Origin: Arenibacter catalasegens
GTDB taxonomy: Bacteria; Bacteroidota; Bacteroidia; Flavobacteriales; Flavobacteriaceae
Length of the DNA: 64,000 nt
NCBI RefSeq assembly: GCF_002909235.1
Contig: NZ_PHQQ01000010.1
Location: 90,281 to 154,280 of the forward strand
Direction: 5' to 3'
The position numbers were made by a program, and so were the translations under genes. The notes beneath the pieces were generated by a model. The model did not search any database. It worked only from the letters and a program-made list of their open reading frames with translations, and had not been told where the DNA came from. Of this stretch, positions 9,666 through 19,335 are shown one piece after another (the first letter of the stretch is position 1; every line of letters starts with the position of its first letter).

Positions 9666-10328
9666 ATGACACGTTCGGAAGAGAATTATATTAAGACCAT
9701 TTTTCATTTAGGCAGAAAGGGGACAGAGGAAGTGGCCACCAATGCCATTGCAGAGCTAATGGAAACCAAGCCCTCCTCGGTTACCGATATGATTAAAAAA
9801 TTGTCCGAAAAAGATTTGGTAAACTACAAACGATACCAAGGGGTTTCGTTAACCCCATTAGGGACAAAAAGGGCATTGAGCATTATTAGAAAGCATAGAC
9901 TTTGGGAAGTTTTTTTAGTGGAGAAACTGGATTTTTCCTGGGATGAGGTCCATGAGGTGGCGGAACAGTTGGAGCACATTAAAAGTGACCAGCTAATAGA
10001 TAGTCTAGATCGTCTCTTGGCATTTCCCAAGTTTGATCCGCATGGAGATCCAATACCGGATAGGAACGGAGCCTTTAAGGAAAGGGATAGGGATTTGCTT
10101 AGTGAAGTCCCTATTAATACTATTGGAGTATGCGTTGGCGTCAAAGATTCATCAGCAACGTTTTTGAAGTTTTTGGATAAGAATGGTATAGCCTTGGGTA
10201 ATCAAATAAACGTAATCGAAAGGGAGGAGTTCGATGGTTCATTAAATATTGAAATAGACGGAAGGAAAATGCAAATTTCACATGTCATCGCTTCTAATTT
10301 GTATATTAAAACCAATGATGAAATATGA
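9666..10328 (+). CDS. DtxR/MntR-family metal-dependent transcriptional regulator
   Basis: The long open frame begins at a TTG at 9648, inside the -7 box, so the ATG at 9666 (MTRSEENYIKTIFHLG) is the real start, giving 220 residues. The winged helix domain includes ATNAIAELMETKPSSVTDMIKKLSEKDLV. The dimerisation/metal domain (HRLWEVFLVEKLDFSWDEVHEVAEQLEHI) has the His/Glu pattern of this family, and a C-terminal SH3-like FeoA domain follows (about 145-220). It should repress metal-uptake genes when Mn2+ or Fe2+ is plentiful. It overlaps the ZIP transporter by 4 bp (ATGA). Confidence 0.9.
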   Translation: MTRSEENYIKTIFHLGRKGTEEVATNAIAELMETKPSSVTDMIKKLSEKDLVNYKRYQGVSLTPLGTKRALSIIRKHRLWEVFLVEKLDFSWDEVHEVAEQLEHIKSDQLIDSLDRLLAFPKFDPHGDPIPDRNGAFKERDRDLLSEVPINTIGVCVGVKDSSATFLKFLDKNGIALGNQINVIEREEFDGSLNIEIDGRKMQISHVIASNLYIKTNDEI

Positions 10329-11146
10329 ATGAAATTATTGATTATTTTGAATCTATCGACCCAATACTAGCTGCTTTTTATGCTACCTTGTTTACATGGG
10401 GACTTACGGCCCTGGGTGCCTCATTGGTGTTTTTCTTTAAGACTATGAATCGTGCCGTACTGGATGGCATGCTTGGTTTTACGGGCGGGGTCATGGTAGC
10501 GGCCAGTTTCTGGAGTTTATTGGCCCCTGGTATAGAAATGAGCCCTGGGGAGGGATTTGTTAAGGTGATACCGGCTGCAGTTGGCTTTTTATTAGGGGCA
10601 TTGTTTCTTTTTGGGTTAGATAAGGTATTGCCTCATTTGCATATAAACTTTAAGGAAAACGAAAAAGAAGGAATTAAAACTCCCTGGCATAAAACCACCT
10701 TATTAACTTTAGCGATTACCCTGCACAATATTCCAGAAGGATTGGCAGTTGGGGTCTTGTTTGGAGGTGTTGCAGCAGGATTTGATGGAGCTACAATTGG
10801 CGGGGCAGTTGCCTTGGCCTTGGGGATAGGACTTCAAAATTTTCCGGAAGGTTTTGCGGTGGCCATGCCGTTAAGGCGGCAGGGCTTAAGTAGGAGAAAG
10901 AGTTTTATGTATGGACAGGCATCAGCCTTGGTGGAACCTATTGCAGCGGTATTGGGTGCATGGGCGGTTCTTGCTTTTCAGCCTATTTTACCCTATGCCC
11001 TTTCTTTTGCAGCAGGCGCTATGATTTTTGTGGTCGTTGAAGAGGTAATTCCGGAAACTCAACAAGATAAGTTTACGGATATAGCCACCATGGGTTTTAT
11101 AGGAGGATTTATAGTTATGATGATGCTCGATGTAGGCCTTAGTTGA
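10325..11146 (+). CDS. ZIP-family divalent metal transporter
   Basis: A 273-residue membrane protein with about eight transmembrane segments. Both ZIP metal-binding helices are present: HNIPEGLAVGV and the paired NFPEGFAVAMPL. A short charged loop with HLH (LPHLHINFKENEKEG) sits between TM3 and TM4. Translation is coupled to the DtxR-type gene by a 4-bp overlap, so metal repression probably controls it. Likely substrates are Zn2+, Mn2+ or Fe2+; the sequence does not decide between them. Confidence 0.92.
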   Translation: MNEIIDYFESIDPILAAFYATLFTWGLTALGASLVFFFKTMNRAVLDGMLGFTGGVMVAASFWSLLAPGIEMSPGEGFVKVIPAAVGFLLGALFLFGLDKVLPHLHINFKENEKEGIKTPWHKTTLLTLAITLHNIPEGLAVGVLFGGVAAGFDGATIGGAVALALGIGLQNFPEGFAVAMPLRRQGLSRRKSFMYGQASALVEPIAAVLGAWAVLAFQPILPYALSFAAGAMIFVVVEEVIPETQQDKFTDIATMGFIGGFIVMMMLDVGLS

Positions 11147-11190
11147 AATATTTTGGTTTGTTAGAGGAATCATCTATCTTCATTTAAATT

Positions 11191-11622
11191 ATGGGAAATA
11201 CAGAAAAAAGACATTGGTTTTTAAATTTGCTTATTGTGGTCACCATAATTGTAGTTGCCTTGGCTTTTACGGCTCATTACAAAAATTGGATAAAGACGGA
11301 AAAGGAGGAATTGGAAATATTATCTGGAATATATTTCGTTAAAATCCCTTATGCGGAGATGGACAGTGTTGCAATGGTGGAAAAGATTCCTTCCATGGAA
11401 CGCATCAATGGATTCTCTGTTAAGGAAAGGGAAAAAGGAGTCTTTAAAGAAGATAGCTTAAGCCTTAACAAGGTGTATGTTTATGTGGATCGACTTTCCC
11501 AACCTAAAATAAGATTGGTATATCAGGATTCCATGAAATTATTTTTAAACATGCCAGATAGCACGGAAACGGTGGCTATGTATCAGCTTTTATCAAACAA
11601 AATTAATCCTCCAAAAGAATAG
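11191..11622 (+). CDS. Unrecognised single-TM protein
   Basis: 143 residues with a hydrophobic segment at about 11-28 (LLIVVTIIVVALAFTAHY) and a soluble, charged remainder of about 110 residues, presumably outside the cytoplasm. It follows the ZIP gene by 45 bp on the same strand and precedes a DUF2141 gene by 14 bp, so it may belong to the same transcript. No family motif was recognised. Confidence 0.65.
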   Translation: MGNTEKRHWFLNLLIVVTIIVVALAFTAHYKNWIKTEKEELEILSGIYFVKIPYAEMDSVAMVEKIPSMERINGFSVKEREKGVFKEDSLSLNKVYVYVDRLSQPKIRLVYQDSMKLFLNMPDSTETVAMYQLLSNKINPPKE

Positions 11623-11636
11623 TTGTGGGGTTTACA

Positions 11637-12062
11637 ATGGTCGGTTATTTGAAGAAATATATTTGGCTTGTGTTGATTTTATTTCCATTCAGCGGCATGT
11701 CCCAAAATAAACTGTCCGTAGTAGTGCATGGCGTAAAATCATCCATTGGCAATATCAATATTGCCATTTACAATAAGTCCGAAGGGTTTCTAAAATTTGA
11801 GGAGGTATATAAGGTAGAACGCATTACCGCTACTGAGGTCACTACCCATTTCAAGATTTCCGATCTTCCCAAAGGCGAATATGCCATGGCTATTTTTCAT
11901 GATGAAAACGAAAACGATAAATTGGATACAAATTGGTTGGGAATTCCAAAGGAACCCATAGCCTTTTCTAATGCCAAATTAAAGACCTTTGGTCCTCCAT
12001 CTTATAAAGAATGCGCTTTTAATTTGAATAAGGACTTGGAATTAAAGATGGAGTTCAATTAG
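11637..12062 (+). CDS. DUF2141 domain secreted protein
   Basis: A signal peptide ending near SGMSQ is followed by a DUF2141 domain: VVVHGVKSSIGNINIAIYN, then LPKGEYAMAIFHDENENDKLDTNWLGIPKEP. The DENxNxKLDTNxxGxPxE block is the hallmark of the family and looks like a calcium-type loop. The ATG at 11637 is preferred over the GTG at 11625 because it begins the signal peptide cleanly. Function in the envelope is unknown; DUF2141 genes are common in Bacteroidota. Confidence 0.88.
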   Translation: MVGYLKKYIWLVLILFPFSGMSQNKLSVVVHGVKSSIGNINIAIYNKSEGFLKFEEVYKVERITATEVTTHFKISDLPKGEYAMAIFHDENENDKLDTNWLGIPKEPIAFSNAKLKTFGPPSYKECAFNLNKDLELKMEFN

Positions 12063-12096
12063 TTTTATTGTTTACTACTTTTATAAAAATATTTTT

Positions 12097-12483
12097 ATGG
12101 TTCTTTTAGCGCATGTACTGGGTTCTCTTTACGGTCTTTTAGCAGTGGTTTTCGGGGCATTTGGAGCGCATGCCCTAAAAAAAATCATGAACGAACAACA
12201 ATTAAAAAGTTTTGAAACTGGGGTAAAGTATCAAATGTACCATGCCATTTTATTACTGGTTTTAGGATTTAATTTTAATCTGGAAACAGCTTTGGAACGT
12301 TATATGATTTATTGTATTATAATTGGAGTGTTTCTATTTTCATTTAGTATTTATGGACTTTCTATAAGTGCAGCTAAAGGAAAAAAACTCAAGTTTTTGG
12401 GTCCAATTACCCCATTGGGCGGATTATTCCTAGTTATTGGTTGGGCATTGTTGTGTTATTCCTTTATTCAAAATTTGGTTTAG
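12097..12483 (+). CDS. DUF423 membrane protein (YgdD family)
   Basis: A 128-residue protein with four transmembrane helices and the family's N-terminal signature GLLAVVFGAFGAHALKK, followed by FETGVKYQMYHA. Widely conserved in bacteria with no settled function. It follows the DUF2141 gene by 34 bp and converges on the next gene, ending three bases from its stop. Confidence 0.92.
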   Translation: MVLLAHVLGSLYGLLAVVFGAFGAHALKKIMNEQQLKSFETGVKYQMYHAILLLVLGFNFNLETALERYMIYCIIIGVFLFSFSIYGLSISAAKGKKLKFLGPITPLGGLFLVIGWALLCYSFIQNLV

Positions 12484-12486
12484 TCT

Positions 12487-14028
12487 TTAGTTAACCTCTA
12501 CTCGCGCCGTAAAATCCTTTATTGCCTGGTTGGGTTCTATTATGTTATACCCCTTCCAAAATTCAGGATTGTAGTTGGGCATATAGGTAGGAAGAACGGT
12601 ATTATTTTCCTGAACGGCATTGAATTGGGCGGTAGTTATGGCTTCAGAATCAAAAAGGATCACCTCGTGCCTGTTTACCCCACTGCTCGCCATATCTATT
12701 TTTAAGGAAAGCTCGTTCTGTTTGTTCCTTCCCTTTACACGCTTGTTTAGTTCAATGATTTTCAAAGGCCTTTTTATGGCCACCTTTGCGCCCAGTTCTT
12801 CTTCAAAATAGCGTAAATAGTAAAATCCTTCTTCATTCTTGGAAAATATCATCTTGCCCTTGTCCAAATATTGGTCCAAAGATACTCCCAATAGCTTAAA
12901 GGTCCTCAAGGATTTAACATTGCTGTAATCCAATCGGATTATAGCAAAATCATCTGCATGGATATATAGCCTACCTTGGTAGTCTGCAGCTCTTTTGGGC
13001 TCAAAATCCAGGATATAGACCGCATCATTCCCTATGTAGGTAAAATCTACCATTTTAAAATTGTACCGATTGTCTTTATGGATGAAATTGAGGTCTGAAT
13101 CTTTCAGAAAGAACTGTTTTTCCATAATCTTACTGAGACTTCCTTTTTTAAAGGAAGCGAAATTCTTTTTTCGATTTTCTTCCTTCTTTTTCTTTTCTTC
13201 CAATTCTTTTTTCAGGGCCTCTGCATCTGCACCTTCATTCTCTGGGGTAAATATTTCGTCGGCATCCACTTTTGTACCGAATAGACCCGATTTAATTTTG
13301 AAATAGGAATCGGACTTTATATTTTTCTTTAGAATATCATTGAATTTTTCTTCCAAGGAAGTTAGGTCCAATTCACTTTGCTTGTCGTAAAGCTCAGAAG
13401 CTTTTATCAGGGTGAGTTTTTGATTGTCCTTTTCATAATTGCCATAGAAGTCACCTAAGATTTCGGTGTAACGGCTCGATTTTTTTGGGATGGTATTCAA
13501 AACACTGTCCAAGAATTTCTCGTTGAGCGCAGCTATGGTGGATTCTTTGAAGGTATAATTGGATTTGGTAAGGTTTTGATGATAGGAATCCCTAAAGAAC
13601 AATCGTTTTTTAGTGAGGGATTTACTATAATTCTTGTCGATATGTTCTTTTACCTGCTCTATAAGCTCTTCGGCAGTATATTGTTTGTTACTGACAATTA
13701 CAGGATTTAATTCTATTGGCTTGGCACTTAGAAAAATGACAGCTTCGGTGAATTGATTCAATGGCTTGCGCAAACCTTCATAGCCTATGCACGAAATAAA
13801 TAGGGAGTCGGTGTCTTTGCTTTTTTGATCTAATATCAAACTAAATCGGCCTTCTTCATTGGTAATAACCCCTTTTTTATTGGACAGTAGAATTGTGGCA
13901 TAGGGGATAGGTTGTTGTGTAGCGGAGTCTTTTACAACGGAGGAAATTACTTGGGCCTGATTAAAATTGCTTCCGAAAACAATTAAAAAAATGGGGAATA
14001 AGAATTTAAAATTGAGCATACAAGTCAT
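12487..14028 (-). CDS. Secreted protein with carboxypeptidase-like regulatory domain
   Basis: 513 residues. After a signal peptide (ending about NFNQAQ) comes a carboxypeptidase regulatory-like beta sandwich (DSATQQPIPYATILLSNKKGVITNEEGRFSL), as at the N-terminus of many TonB-dependent receptors, but no plug or barrel follows. Residues 140-340 are largely helical and charged, including a KKELEEKKKKEENRKK run near residue 270. The rest resembles the large uncharacterised flavobacterial family with this architecture. An ATG at 14019 is an alternative start. Role unknown; probably periplasmic or outer-membrane associated. Confidence 0.75.
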   Translation of the reverse strand: MTCMLNFKFLFPIFLIVFGSNFNQAQVISSVVKDSATQQPIPYATILLSNKKGVITNEEGRFSLILDQKSKDTDSLFISCIGYEGLRKPLNQFTEAVIFLSAKPIELNPVIVSNKQYTAEELIEQVKEHIDKNYSKSLTKKRLFFRDSYHQNLTKSNYTFKESTIAALNEKFLDSVLNTIPKKSSRYTEILGDFYGNYEKDNQKLTLIKASELYDKQSELDLTSLEEKFNDILKKNIKSDSYFKIKSGLFGTKVDADEIFTPENEGADAEALKKELEEKKKKEENRKKNFASFKKGSLSKIMEKQFFLKDSDLNFIHKDNRYNFKMVDFTYIGNDAVYILDFEPKRAADYQGRLYIHADDFAIIRLDYSNVKSLRTFKLLGVSLDQYLDKGKMIFSKNEEGFYYLRYFEEELGAKVAIKRPLKIIELNKRVKGRNKQNELSLKIDMASSGVNRHEVILFDSEAITTAQFNAVQENNTVLPTYMPNYNPEFWKGYNIIEPNQAIKDFTARVEVN

Positions 14029-14160
14029 CTAATGAATACCAAATTAAGGAATTGGATTTCTGAAAGCAATGGACTTGTGATTATTTTAAGACAGATTTAT
14101 TTTACTTAATAAAATGTAATATTAAGTACCAATGGAAGATTAAAACGTTTTCTACTAGGA

Positions 14161-14310
14161 TTAATGACAACCACAATCCCCATCACCACAAGCTTTAGAG
14201 CTACGTTTTTTTCCTGCAAACAAGGATTTTGGCAATAGAAATTTCTTTACAATGTATCCCAAGGCTAAAACCACGGTGATATAGACCAGTATGTGTTGAA
14301 GAATGCTCAT
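14161..14310 (-). CDS. FeoB-associated Cys-rich membrane microprotein
   Basis: A 49-residue protein: an N-terminal hydrophobic helix (HILVYITVVLALGYIV), a basic stretch, then a cysteine-rich tail CGDGDCGCH. This matches the FeoB-associated Cys-rich membrane proteins found beside feoB in many bacteria. It lies 76 bp downstream of feoB on the same strand. The tail may bind ferrous iron or help assemble the transporter, by analogy with FeoC-like accessory proteins; that is inference. Confidence 0.85.
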   Translation of the reverse strand: MSILQHILVYITVVLALGYIVKKFLLPKSLFAGKKRSSKACGDGDCGCH

Positions 14311-14386
14311 TTTAGGTGTTTTAAAGTCCTATTAAATTATCGGAAATAAAGTCCGTTACATTTTTACTTATTTTTGGTCATCCTGG

Positions 14387-16624
14387 TTACTTTAAGATCT
14401 GGTATGCGATCAATGCTACAATATAAGCAAAAAGGCTCATAAAAACTAGCTGTGCTGCAGGCCATTTCCAGGTATTTGTCTCCCGTTTTACTATGGCAAG
14501 CGTACTCATACATTGCATTGCAAATGCGTAGAATAACAAAAGAGAAATGCCAGAGGCCAAATTAAATAAGGGTTTCTTTGTTTTAGGGTCTATTTCGGCG
14601 GCCATTCTATTCTTTATGGTGTCTTCTTCGTCACTGCCTACACTATATATAGTAGCTAAAGTACCCACGAAGACTTCCCGAGCAGCAAAAGAGGCAAGGA
14701 CGGCAATACCAATCTTCCAATCGTAACCCAGCGGGCGCACTACCGGTTCTATGGCTTTTCCCATATATCCCATATAAGAGTTTTCCAGTTTGTAACTAGC
14801 TATTTCTTGGTTCACTGCCTTGTCGTGTAAGGTCTTTTCTTTAAGCCTTAGTGAATCTCTTAATCCTACTTGGTCCATAGCGTAGGCTTGGGTATTGATG
14901 CTATCCTGAAGTGCTTGTTTGTACGAGGCCATGGTACTTTCAATATTGATTTTATTGAAATCCGAAAATCCTTGTTTTTCAATTTGCTCACTTACAATCC
15001 CCTCGGCATTGGCAAAATTATCCGAAAATCCATTGGATCCCAGAAACCAAAGTATGATGGAGATGGCCAAAATAATCTTACCGGCGCCCAACACAAAACT
15101 TTTAGTTTTTTCCCAAACTGTATAGACCACATTCTTAACGAGTGGGAGCTTATAATTTGGCATTTCCATGACAAAAAAAGTCTTGCTTTTTATCTTCATG
15201 ATCTTGTTCAAGATCATCGCCGAAAAAATAGCTGCTCCAAATCCCATGAGATAAAGGAGCATTAAGGTCAAGGCCTGATAACTCAGCCCAAGAAATCTTC
15301 CCTCAGGAATAACTAGGGCAATAATGATCAAATAAACAGGTAGTCTGGCAGAGCAGGTAGTAAACGGGGTAACCAAAATGGTAATAAGCCGCTCCTTCCA
15401 GTTTTCAATAGTCCTAGTGGCCATAATTGCGGGAATTGCACATGCTGTTCCTGAAATCAGAGGCACTACGCTCTTGCCGCTTAAGCCAAACGGACGCATC
15501 AATTTGTCCATTAAAAAAACAACCCGGCTCATATAACCGGATTCCTCCAAGAGGGCAATAAAAAGGAATAAAAAGGCTATTTGGGGAATAAAAATGACTA
15601 TTCCACCTATCCCAGCAAGGATTCCTTCCGCAATTAAATTGGTAAATACCCCTGGAGGTAAAGTGTCCTTGACCCATTCACTGGCAGAAGCAAAAGATTC
15701 ATCAATAAAATCCATTGGGTAACTGCTCCAGTCGTATATGGCCTGAAATATGGTTAGAAGTATCAAGAAAAAAATGACATACCCAAATATTTTGTGTGTC
15801 AAAATCTTGTCCAATGTGGCCCTGAGTCCCTTGGCCGCATTAATATCCACCTTATATGCCTGTTTTAGTATGCCATTTATAAATTGATATCTAAGAATGG
15901 TTTCCTTCTGTTGCAACCTTTTTAGTTCGGCCTTAGATTTGGTGGCAAAAGAGGAGGGAATGGTAATTGGATTTTTTGCTATGGGCATAAAATTAACATC
16001 CTGTGTAATTACAAGCCATAGTTTATAAAGTTCTTCTTTTGGAAAAGTCGATTTCAATTTTTCAAAATACTGGGGTGCAATTACCGTAGTGTCAACATTA
16101 GGGCTAATGGATAGATTTTTATAGTCCGCTATCAATTCCTTAACTCGGTCTATACCCGTACCTTTTCTGGTGCTTACCAACGCTATTTTGGTGTCCAGTT
16201 TTTCTTCCAACAGTTCTATGTCCAAAGAAATACCAGTCCTGGACATGCGATCGGCCATATTAATGACCAAGATTACCGGGATTTTAAGATCTTTGATTTG
16301 TGTAAAAAGAAGAAGGTTTCTTTTAAGGTTTTCAACGTCGCTGATTACAACGGCAACGTCGGGAAAATCCTTATCATTTTTATTGAGCAAAAGTTCTACC
16401 ACTACACTTTCATCCAAAGAAGTAGTATTAAGGCTATAGGTACCTGGTAAATCCAATATATGTGCCTTTACACCACGAGGCAGTTTACAGACCCCTTCCT
16501 TTTTTTCAACAGTGATGCCCGGGTAGTTGCCTACTTTTTGTTTTAATCCGGTTAGTTGGTTGAAAACGGAAGTCTTTCCGGTATTGGGATTGCCTATAAG
16601 CGCAACCTTGATCTGTTTGCTCAT
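14387..16624 (-). CDS. feoB: Ferrous iron transporter FeoB
   Basis: A 745-residue ferrous iron transporter. The N-terminal G domain has P-loop GNPNTGKTS (11-19), switch GITVEKKEG, DLPGTYSL and NMAD. After a helical spacer come two Gate domains (GIGGIVIFIPQIAFLFLFIALLEESGYMSR and a symmetrical second copy) and a core CFeoB region, then a C-terminal transmembrane helix. The length is usual. It overlaps feoA by 4 bp, and a Cys-rich partner follows. A polar insertion of roughly 90 residues (about 540-620) sits between membrane segments. Confidence 0.96.
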   Translation of the reverse strand: MSKQIKVALIGNPNTGKTSVFNQLTGLKQKVGNYPGITVEKKEGVCKLPRGVKAHILDLPGTYSLNTTSLDESVVVELLLNKNDKDFPDVAVVISDVENLKRNLLLFTQIKDLKIPVILVINMADRMSRTGISLDIELLEEKLDTKIALVSTRKGTGIDRVKELIADYKNLSISPNVDTTVIAPQYFEKLKSTFPKEELYKLWLVITQDVNFMPIAKNPITIPSSFATKSKAELKRLQQKETILRYQFINGILKQAYKVDINAAKGLRATLDKILTHKIFGYVIFFLILLTIFQAIYDWSSYPMDFIDESFASASEWVKDTLPPGVFTNLIAEGILAGIGGIVIFIPQIAFLFLFIALLEESGYMSRVVFLMDKLMRPFGLSGKSVVPLISGTACAIPAIMATRTIENWKERLITILVTPFTTCSARLPVYLIIIALVIPEGRFLGLSYQALTLMLLYLMGFGAAIFSAMILNKIMKIKSKTFFVMEMPNYKLPLVKNVVYTVWEKTKSFVLGAGKIILAISIILWFLGSNGFSDNFANAEGIVSEQIEKQGFSDFNKINIESTMASYKQALQDSINTQAYAMDQVGLRDSLRLKEKTLHDKAVNQEIASYKLENSYMGYMGKAIEPVVRPLGYDWKIGIAVLASFAAREVFVGTLATIYSVGSDEEDTIKNRMAAEIDPKTKKPLFNLASGISLLLFYAFAMQCMSTLAIVKRETNTWKWPAAQLVFMSLFAYIVALIAYQILK

Positions 16625-16863
16625 AGTGGGGAATCTTCAATAATTTCTAATTCTATCAGGGCGGCTACAGATCGCCTAATGGCTATGTGCGTGCCGTTAA
16701 CGTTAATGTATATGGGGTCTTTAAGAGGGGCCACTTGTACGAGTTCAATTTCATTGCCAGGAAGGCAACCTAATTCCAATAGTTTAATTGGAAGTATTCC
16801 ATCGGCAAATTCTTTGATGATTCCCTTTTGACCTCGCTTTAAATGTGCTACTGTGGTAGTCAA
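16621..16863 (-). CDS. feoA: FeoA, SH3-like partner of FeoB
   Basis: 80 residues forming a single FeoA beta-barrel domain (LKRGQKGIIKEFADGILPIKLLELGCLPGNEIELVQVAPLK in consecutive pieces). It is required with FeoB for ferrous iron import and is thought to interact with FeoB's cytoplasmic domain. It is the first gene of the feoA-feoB operon, with ATGA overlap into feoB. Confidence 0.93.
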   Translation of the reverse strand: MTTTVAHLKRGQKGIIKEFADGILPIKLLELGCLPGNEIELVQVAPLKDPIYINVNGTHIAIRRSVAALIELEIIEDSPL

Positions 16864-16892
16864 TTTTTATTTAGATTGATTTTAATTAAGCA

Positions 16893-16900
16893 CAAAAATA
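16893..16900 (-). promoter_or_regulatory. Putative -7 box for feoAB
   Basis: TATTTTTG on the minus strand fits TAnnTTTG and lies 30 nt upstream of the feoA ATG. No good TTTG occurs at the expected -33 position, so it may need an activator or be weak. No clear iron-regulator palindrome was seen. Confidence 0.4.
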
Positions 16901-17081
16901 AAAGAAAAAGATGAAGTATTACGGTAAAACCATAAAAAGTTGAAGCTTTGAAGGCCTGTTGCTTCCAATTGAAGAGACACTAAGATTTTTTTAAAGGTAG
17001 CAGAGGTGGTAAATGGGACTTCGACATAGGAAATCGCCAATCTTAATTATACCTTTTTATCCGTAAAGAGTTTTTGGTACT

Positions 17082-17756
17082 TTACTCCTTATAGGAAGAT
17101 TTCAATATTTTAAGATCGCTCAATAATTTATCCATTTCTTCCGATTTTGTACCATCATAAAAGCCCCTTATCCTACGTTCTTTGTCTACAAGAATAAAGT
17201 TTTCGGTATGGATCATATCGTACGGTCCTCCGTCACCACTGGTCTTAACTGCTAAATAGGATTTTCTAGCCAGTTCATAGATCTGTTCCTTGTCACCTGT
17301 AACCAGATTCCATTTGTTATCCTTGACCCCTTTTTCCAAGGCATATTTTTTTAATTGTGGAACGGAATCTATGTCTGGGGTAACGGAATGGGATAGCAAC
17401 AATACGTCACTGTCATTCATGATTTTGTCCTGAAGGCCAGCCATATTTTTTGTCATTATAGGACAAATTGTGGGACAGGTAGTAAAGAAAAAATCGGCAA
17501 TATAAATTTTGTTGTGGTAGTCCACTTGAGTTATCGATTTGCCGTTTTGATTGGTCAAAGTAAAATCGGCAATAGTGTGGTATTTTTTCACATGCTGTAA
17601 GGTGCTGTCTACCAATTCAAAATTTACCATGGCTGGTTGGTAAACCGGTAACAATTTTTTGGGTTGAAGGGCATTGTAGAAAAGGGTGACGATTATCCCG
17701 GAAACAATGAGTAGAACAATGCCGAAGAATTTAAATTTGGCAAAAAACGAACGCAT
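17082..17756 (-). CDS. SCO1/SenC-family copper chaperone
   Basis: A membrane-anchored thioredoxin-fold protein used in copper delivery to cytochrome c oxidase. The ATG at 17756 (MRSFFAKFKFFG) starts just before the transmembrane anchor; the frame is open to 17831 but the added residues do not fit the family. The copper site is CPTICP in FFTTCPTICPIMTKNM with the partner histidine in DMIHTENFILVD. Length (225 residues) is normal. It is divergent from rseP. Confidence 0.9.
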   Translation of the reverse strand: MRSFFAKFKFFGIVLLIVSGIIVTLFYNALQPKKLLPVYQPAMVNFELVDSTLQHVKKYHTIADFTLTNQNGKSITQVDYHNKIYIADFFFTTCPTICPIMTKNMAGLQDKIMNDSDVLLLSHSVTPDIDSVPQLKKYALEKGVKDNKWNLVTGDKEQIYELARKSYLAVKTSGDGGPYDMIHTENFILVDKERRIRGFYDGTKSEEMDKLLSDLKILKSSYKE

Positions 17757-17881
17757 GTTTTTTTGGCAAAGGTAGGGCAGATACCGTGAAATTTCAAGCA
17801 TCTTTAAACGGATTGCTACTAAAACTTTCATAAAAATAGCCCTTGTGGGGAATAGTTTTTTTTTAAGACCACCTAATAATG

Positions 17882-17889
17882 TACTTTTG
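17882..17889 (+). promoter_or_regulatory. Putative -7 box for rseP
   Basis: TACTTTTG fits TAnnTTTG, with TTTT (not TTTG) 19 nt upstream. It lies 30 nt before the rseP ATG. Confidence 0.45.
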
Positions 17890-17919
17890 TGCGCTTTTAA
17901 AGTTTAAAAAAAATACTGA

Positions 17920-19236
17920 ATGACGTTAGCAATACAGATTGTACAGTTTGTACTTATCATATCCATTTTGGTGATTCTCCACGAATTGGGCCATTTTCTT
18001 CCCGCAAAATATTTTAAGACGAAAGTGGAGAAATTCTATTTGTTTTTTGATGTGAAGTTTTCCCTTTTCAAAAAGAAAATAGGGGATACGGAATATGGAA
18101 TTGGTTGGTTGCCCTTGGGCGGTTATGTGAAGATTGCGGGGATGATCGATGAGAGCATGGACACCGAGCAAATGAAGCAAGAACCACAACCTTGGGAGTT
18201 CCGTAGCAAGCCGGCTTGGCAACGTCTTATTATAATGACAGGTGGGGTTATTGTAAACTTTTTGTTGGCGTGGGTAATTTATACCACGATGTTGGCAAGT
18301 AATGGTGATACGTATATTCCTTCGGATAGTTTAAAATATGGAATAGTAGTAGATTCAATTGGAGAGCAGTTGGGATTAAAGACAGGCGATCAAATTTTGA
18401 TGGTGGACGATAAGAAAACCAGAAAATTCAACGAGGCGGTTTTGGATATCATTCTCGGAGATGAGGTAACGGTTAAAAGGGATGGAAATGAAATTACCTT
18501 TCCTTTATCTGATGAAGGAAAGGAAACTGTTTTTGCAACCCAAGGCAAAAATTTCTTGGGGTATAGATCCAAGGCTATTATTGCCAAGGTGCAGCCCAAT
18601 TCGGTAGCGGAAGAGGCAGGCCTATTGCCAGGTGACGAAATTGTTGGGGTAAATGGTGTAAGTACCAAGTTTTGGGATGAGTTCAGAGGTAAAATTGGTT
18701 CATCCGCCAATCAAAAGTTAGACATCAGCGTTTTGAGAAACGGGGCTACAGAACACTTGGAACTAACAGTTCCCGATGTAGGACTCATAGGTATAGAATT
18801 AGATCTTAACGATCTTAGGGTCACCGATAATTATAGTTTTCTTGAGGCCATTCCTGCAGGTTATACACGTACCATACAGGTGTTGACCGATCAGATAAGA
18901 CAGTTTAAAGTTATTTTCAATACCAAGACGGGAGCTTACAAACAGGTTAAAGGACCCATAGGAATTGTGGAAATGATGCCGGAAACTTGGAATTGGATTT
19001 TCTTTTGGAATTTTATGGCCATGTTTTCCGTATGGTTGGCATTTTTGAATATTCTTCCTATTCCGGCATTGGATGGCGGGCATGTAATGTTTTTATTGTA
19101 CGAAATAATTTCTGGCAGGAAACCAAGTGAGAAAGTGTTGGAAACGGGCCAAATAATTGGTTTTGTTATACTTATGGGGCTTATGGCAGTGGTATTTGGA
19201 AACGATATCTGGAATATTATCAAGAAGTTTTTATAG
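17920..19236 (+). CDS. rseP: RseP-type site-2 intramembrane metalloprotease
   Basis: A 438-residue M50 zinc protease. HELGH (21-25) lies in the first membrane helix and the third ligand appears in LDGGH near the C-terminus (IPALDGGHVMF). Between them are PDZ-like regions, the clearest with AEEAGLLPGDEIVGVNG. Such proteases cut membrane-bound anti-sigma factors and leftover signal peptides. It is followed by tRNA-Asn and is the last conserved chromosomal gene before the mobilizable element. Confidence 0.94.
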   Translation: MTLAIQIVQFVLIISILVILHELGHFLPAKYFKTKVEKFYLFFDVKFSLFKKKIGDTEYGIGWLPLGGYVKIAGMIDESMDTEQMKQEPQPWEFRSKPAWQRLIIMTGGVIVNFLLAWVIYTTMLASNGDTYIPSDSLKYGIVVDSIGEQLGLKTGDQILMVDDKKTRKFNEAVLDIILGDEVTVKRDGNEITFPLSDEGKETVFATQGKNFLGYRSKAIIAKVQPNSVAEEAGLLPGDEIVGVNGVSTKFWDEFRGKIGSSANQKLDISVLRNGATEHLELTVPDVGLIGIELDLNDLRVTDNYSFLEAIPAGYTRTIQVLTDQIRQFKVIFNTKTGAYKQVKGPIGIVEMMPETWNWIFFWNFMAMFSVWLAFLNILPIPALDGGHVMFLLYEIISGRKPSEKVLETGQIIGFVILMGLMAVVFGNDIWNIIKKFL

Positions 19237-19283
19237 GAGAATTAAATATTTTTAAAAATTAGGTGTAAAACAGCCATTTTTTG

Positions 19284-19315
19284 TTTGGCGTATTTGAAAA
19301 AACATTTTATATTTG
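19284..19315 (+). promoter_or_regulatory. Promoter of the tRNA-Asn transcript
   Basis: TTTG (19284-19287), 20 nt, TATATTTG (19308-19315): a near-perfect Bacteroidetes promoter. Its transcript would begin near 19322 and contain first the broken tRNA copy and then the intact tRNA-Asn. Confidence 0.7.
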
Positions 19316-19335
19316 CACCCGCTTAGGCGATAAAA